In this document: positions 59,989 to 64,000 of the stretch, one piece after another | Position numbering within the stretch: position 1 is the stretch's first letter | Layout: the number at the start of each line of letters is the position of its first letter | Origin: Blumeriella jaapii | Taxonomy: Eukaryota > Ascomycota > Leotiomycetes > Helotiales > Drepanopezizaceae | Length of the DNA stretch: 64,000 nucleotides | Direction: 5' to 3' | NCBI GenBank assembly: GCA_009599575.1 | Contig: VWND01000001.1 | Span: forward strand, 1,116,001 to 1,180,000 | Notes under the pieces: model-generated | The model's input: the letters and a program-made list of their open reading frames with translations, nothing else | What the model was told of the DNA's origin: nothing | The model's database searches: none | Translations under genes and position numbers: made by a program

Positions 59989-62474
59989 CGGCACATTTAC
60001 ACTGCCTTCACCCATTTCTTTTCTTGCTCTATGAAGCTGTTGTGTTGCAGCCGTCTTTGATATCACTGGTTTCAGTTGTACCATTACTAGTCTAGCATGT
60101 TCAGCGCCTCACATTTCCTTTTCTTCGATCCGGGCGTTTCTCTTTTAATGTAATCAGGGTGACATTGTCAACTGTTAATGCTCACGAAACACGGGGATGG
60201 TACGAAGGAGATATACCCAAAAGAAAACCAAGGGGCCGGTGGATGCGAGGGACTCCTCGCAACGGTCCCAAACCTGTAGGCTAGGCGTCATGGAATAGAG
60301 GATCAATGATGGATGATCAGATTTGGAAAGCGAAGTCTACCTTTTGGGTGTATGTATAGCATCAGCACAAAAACATCAGGTTCAAGACCCTTGTCAATGT
60401 TCCCGCCAACCCTTCCGTACGTGTGTGTTCCCGCCCGCTGCTCCTATGTCCCGATCCTGACTCCGATCTGCGCTCATCTTGAGCTCCGTCTCTGTCCCTT
60501 CCGTCGTCGTTGTCTTTCTTCCAACCGGCAAATTTAAATCTACCCCTAACAAGTTACCCAGTGATCTGAGATCAATAGTCGGATGTGCCGGCTCGCGCGT
60601 TAGAAAGAAGCAAGTGACCTTCTGGGGGATGTCATAATTTCCGGGGCGACTCGTGGGGAAACACCCCGCCAAACCGATTGAGTCGGGGTTATGCAGGTGT
60701 CGTTCAAATAGTCCGTCCGTCTGGCTTTGAAGGGTAAGTAGCGGGCGGCTGGCGGCTGGCGGAGCCCCACGCTTAGCTTGAGATCACCGTTGCGACAGCA
60801 TGTCGTGCAGCAGAGGAGAGAGGATTGTCGGTCAAAGGGCCCAAGGATTAGGTCATGGGAGAGGGAACGAGAGGGGGAACCGATCGAGGGATTGACGCAA
60901 CTAATACTCGCATCGCAAGGGGAGTAGAGTTCGAGGGCGCGTGAAGAACGACGATCAGTTTGCACGCAAGCAAGACACGCTTTTCGCTCGGGATGGATGA
61001 TCAGATATTGCATTGGTGTCACGGTTTTTCGTGAGCCTCATTTCCGCGCGTTCAATAAGGTACTCAAGGTACTCAAGCGTTGGTGCTCGGCTTACGCGCT
61101 GAGGCTAGTAAGCCTGATAGGAAAGTACAGACGGCGTTTGGAAAATCAGGGACGACACGATACGGGCCTTGAACAGCCTGATTAGAATCACCAGAGTAAA
61201 GCAACATGGGGGGTCCTGAAGTACAGAAGGTACTTCGTACAGAACGCGTATCATGATGAGAGGCACTTCCGCACGCTGAATGGGAGATGAATGCGAGCAT
61301 AGGTTATTGGTAACAGGGATGCTCTCGTGATATGCAAGTGAAGTGACACTTGTCCCTCGAGACCTGGGTAACCTCCCTTACACTACCTCGTTGCCTACCG
61401 GGGCTTGAAAGTTGAGTGGACAAAGCATGCGCAGCGAGACCCAGTCAGAAATGAGGAAAGAGACTGATGGCACAATACCCTCTATCGCAGCCTTCGTAGA
61501 AAGAAATCGAGCTCTGTGTATGCATCTAATCGAGAATTACAGTGGCCGAGAGTTGAGCTGGTAAGGTGCTGTCAAGTTCGTGGTTTCAGAATCGAGTTGG
61601 ACGTTGAATCATGATGATGATGACATTGTGTAACGTCTGGAGGGGCACAACCACCTCAAGCCTTCCGTGGGTCATTGGAAACCTGCTAATCTGGGGATTT
61701 TTATATCAAAGAGATCCTCGAAAAAGCAGTTATACAAATGAAAAGTTTGGCATAAAGCTCGTTGTTTAAGCCTATTTTTTTTTTACAGGCGGGATGGGTT
61801 TTCACAGTGCTTTGTAAAACAGGCTCCGATAGTATTAAATATTTCAATACAGTACGTATGGAAAACGTGAGAACCTCGATGTTTTTTAAAAATTCCAAAG
61901 TACGGATATCCTGGTTTTTTGATACAGTGGTTTCGCAGCTTTTTGGTAAATTTTAGAAGCATCTTCAGAACTTCGAAGTCAGGGACGCCGAGTTATTTCT
62001 CGAACGCCTTTTCACATACGCCGATACAACTGCTTGCAGCATTCGACGTATTTGTTCCACCGATTCGTCAAATACGCTGTCGAATCGGTTACATTGATAG
62101 GGCGGTTATACGAAAGCGCTATACCGGGTTTTCGATTGTCAAGCTATCGATCTTTCCGCCTTTTCATCTTAATCATGCCCTTTTGGAATTCTCAGCAAGT
62201 ATGCCTTCGTTAGGCAAATCGTAAAAAAAAACATCTTCGAAGTTGCTCTTCAGAGATACCCTATGTAGGTTAACGCAATAGTGGGTTCTTATGTTGTTGA
62301 AGTATGAACTTGTTGATGTAAAGTAGCGATTCTCGCTAATTGACCCTAGCCCCACTTTCTCCACTTGAACCTGACCGCTCGGCAGAACTTTTTTTTTCTT
62401 GATAAGGAACTTTCCTATCAACATATCGATCAATCAACCACCGATCAACCACCGATCATCCCCACCACGTCACA
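59989..62474. other. intergenic, homeobox 3' side to NUG1
   Basis: About 2.5 kb with no supported gene. An AT-rich segment at about 61690-62350 differs in composition from its flanks. Confidence 0.5.
61690..62350. other. AT-rich segment upstream of NUG1
   Basis: Contains T runs (61776-61785) and A runs (62223-62231). Between about 62040 and 62090 the bases cgattcgtcaaatacg and gctgtcgaatcgg form an imperfect inverted pair. No open frame has recognisable content. It may be an old, decayed element or a low-GC promoter tract. Confidence 0.3.
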
Positions 62475-64000
62475 ATGGCGGGAATCAACAAACCAGGCAG
62501 TACGTCCCAGGACAGATTGCGCCTTACAGAAGCTAATCGTTGATCAGAGCCGAAGTCGAAAAGACGTCCCGTTCGCCTTCGGGAGAGCATCAAGAAAGCT
62601 TCTGCCGCGAAGCAAAAGAAGGACCGCAAGGCGGGAAAGAAAAATCCAGAATGGCGGTCGAAATTGAAGAAGGATCCGGGTATCCCGAATCTGTTTCCAT
62701 ACAAAGACAAGATTCTCGCCGAGATTGAGGAGGGGCGAAGAAGGAAGACCGAAGAGGCTGAGAAGCGTCGAGCGAATGCAAAAGCCACAAAGACCGGCGA
62801 GAAATCCGGCGAGCAGATCGAGCGTGAAATTGAGGCCCGAATGGAAGGCGTGGAGGAAGAAGACATCATGGACGAGGATATGGAGGACGATTTCGACGAA
62901 GATGCCAACCCCATGGCGGCGTTGCTGGCCAGCGCTAGAGCTGCCGCCCAGGAGTACGAGGACGAGCTCGAGAGTGGTGACGAGATGGATGAGGACGATT
63001 CTTCGGACTCGGACGATCAAGAGGCGGGTGTTGAGCTTTCCGGCCTCCCTACGCGGAAAGATGGCTCGAGAAAAGCCTTCGACAAGATCTTCAAGCAGGT
63101 TGTTGAACAAGCAGATGTCGTTCTCTACGTCCTCGACGCCCGCGACCCTGAAGGCACTCGGTCCAAGGAAGTTGAGCGCATGGTCATGGCGGCTGCGAGC
63201 GGTGGAAAGCGACTCATTTTGATACTTAACAAAATTGACCTCATCCCCGGCCCAGTCCTCAAGACCTGGCTTCTTCACCTCCGACGATACTTCCCCACCA
63301 TTCCCCTCCGGGCTTCAGGCCCCGCGCCTAACGCACACACCTTCAACCACAAGCAGCTGACCGTCCAAAGCACATCCCAGACACTCTTCAAAGCACTGAA
63401 GTCCTTCGCTGCTGCTAAGCAACTCAAGCGTGCTATTTCTGTGGGCGTCATTGGCTACCCCAATGTCGGAAAGTCTTCTGTTATCAACGCTCTTACTTCT
63501 CGCATGGGAGGAGCAGGTGCCGCATGCCCCGTTGGAGCCGAAGCTGGCGTCACTACATCTCTTCGCGAGGTCAAGATTGACAGCAAGCTGAAGCTTCTCG
63601 ATTCTCCCGGGATTGTGTTTCCTAGCGCAGGCGATGGAACCAAGGCCGCGAAGAGGGAAGAGCAAGCTCGCCTCGTCCTTCTGAACGCCGTTCCACCAAA
63701 GCAAATTGAAGACCCTGTCCCAGCGGTCAATTTGTTGTTGAAGCGTCTGTCAGGCTCCGAAGGAATGATGGATAAGCTGATGGGTGTCTATGGCCTTCCG
63801 CCCCTGATGCAGACCGACGGAGACATGACAACCGATTTTCTGATCCAGGTAGCGCGCAAGAGAGGACGTCTAGGCAAGGGCGGAGTCCCGAACCTGAACA
63901 GCGCTGCTACGACGGTCATCACAGATTGGAGAGATGGTCGCATTCAAGGCTGGATGGACGCGCCAGTTCTGGCTATCGCGTCTAGTGCACCAGATGCCAG
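62475..64000 (+). CDS. NUG1: nucleolar GTP-binding protein Nug1 (partial, runs off window)
   Basis: Exon 1 is 62475-62499 (MAGINKPG plus one base) and a 48-nt intron follows (GTACGT...GATCAG). Exon 2 starts at 62548 and is still open at the window end. The N-terminus is Lys/Arg-rich (PKSKRRPVRLRESIKKASAA), then a coiled-coil acidic region (MEDDFDEDANPMAALLASAR). The GTPase domain is circularly permuted: G4 (LILNKIDL) precedes G1 (GYPNVGKSSV) and G3 (LLDSPG), which defines the YlqF/nucleostemin/Nug1 group. It acts in nucleolar 60S subunit assembly and export. At least 490 residues are present here; the C-terminus lies beyond the window. Confidence 0.93.

Noticed and set aside
1..64000. tRNA, rRNA, CRISPR arrays, intact transposons or a secondary-metabolite cluster
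   Set aside because: None seen by eye: no cloverleaf with A/B boxes, no repeat-spacer array, no transposase or reverse transcriptase motifs, and no PKS/NRPS domains. A tRNAscan or profile search would be needed to exclude tRNAs fully.

Overview
This window reads as nuclear DNA of a filamentous ascomycete (Pezizomycotina). The evidence is compact genes with mostly 45-190 nt GT-AG introns carrying CTAAC/CTGAC-like branch sites, fungal versions of housekeeping proteins (Def1, Trs65, Prp40, Rli1, Chd1, Rrp44, Nhp6, Pkr1, CENP-H, Atg11, Nug1), and no operons or prokaryotic signals. I lean towards a Leotiomycetes-like fungus from protein flavour only; the sequence does not prove it. All protein identities come from recognising motifs by eye. 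No database search was run.

Layout. 0.7-3.7 kb (-): Def1-like RNA polymerase II degradation factor. 4.6-5.9 kb (+): a conserved-looking hypothetical protein. 10.1-10.4 kb (-): a two-exon gene for a small protein. 12.4-14.3 kb (-): TRAPPII subunit Trs65, divergent from Prp40 at 14.7-17.5 kb (+). 18.1-20.3 kb (-): Rli1/ABCE1 in seven exons, divergent from Chd1 at 20.8-26.0 kb (+). 26.5-28.4 kb: a block of different microsatellites ending in a 25-nt C run against the Rrp44/Dis3 stop codon (28.4-31.5 kb, -). 32.1-34.5 kb (-): a reconstructed ten-exon gene for a ~551 aa protein I do not recognise; it is the best candidate for something undescribed. 36.1-36.6 kb (-): Nhp6. 36.6-38.7 kb: simple-sequence DNA. 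38.7-39.2 kb (-): Pkr1. 40.2-41.0 kb (-): CENP-H-like kinetochore protein, divergent from Atg11 at 41.3-45.5 kb (+). 45.7-46.9 kb: more simple repeats and G runs. 47.3-49.1 kb (-): P5C dehydrogenase, divergent from a Gpp-like HAD phosphatase at 50.0-51.2 kb (+). 57.9-60.0 kb (+): homeodomain transcription factor. 62.5 kb to the window end (+): Nug1 GTPase, truncated. The ~6.7 kb before the homeobox gene and the ~2.5 kb after it hold no gene I can support.

The genes do not form one pathway. They are core functions: transcription and chromatin (Def1, Chd1, Nhp6, homeobox), splicing (Prp40), RNA decay (Rrp44), ribosome recycling and assembly (Rli1, Nug1), trafficking and autophagy (Trs65, Pkr1, Atg11), chromosome segregation (CENP-H) and metabolism (P5CDH, Gpp). 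The points most worth a second look are the orphan gene, apparent one-base frameshifts in both Atg11 and P5CDH, very small coding exons (including a 12-nt exon carrying an Fe-S cysteine of Rli1 and a 16-nt exon splitting the DxD site of the phosphatase), a GC-AG intron in Atg11, an in-frame 48-nt intron-like segment in Def1, and G runs just downstream of the Rrp44 and Atg11 stop codons.
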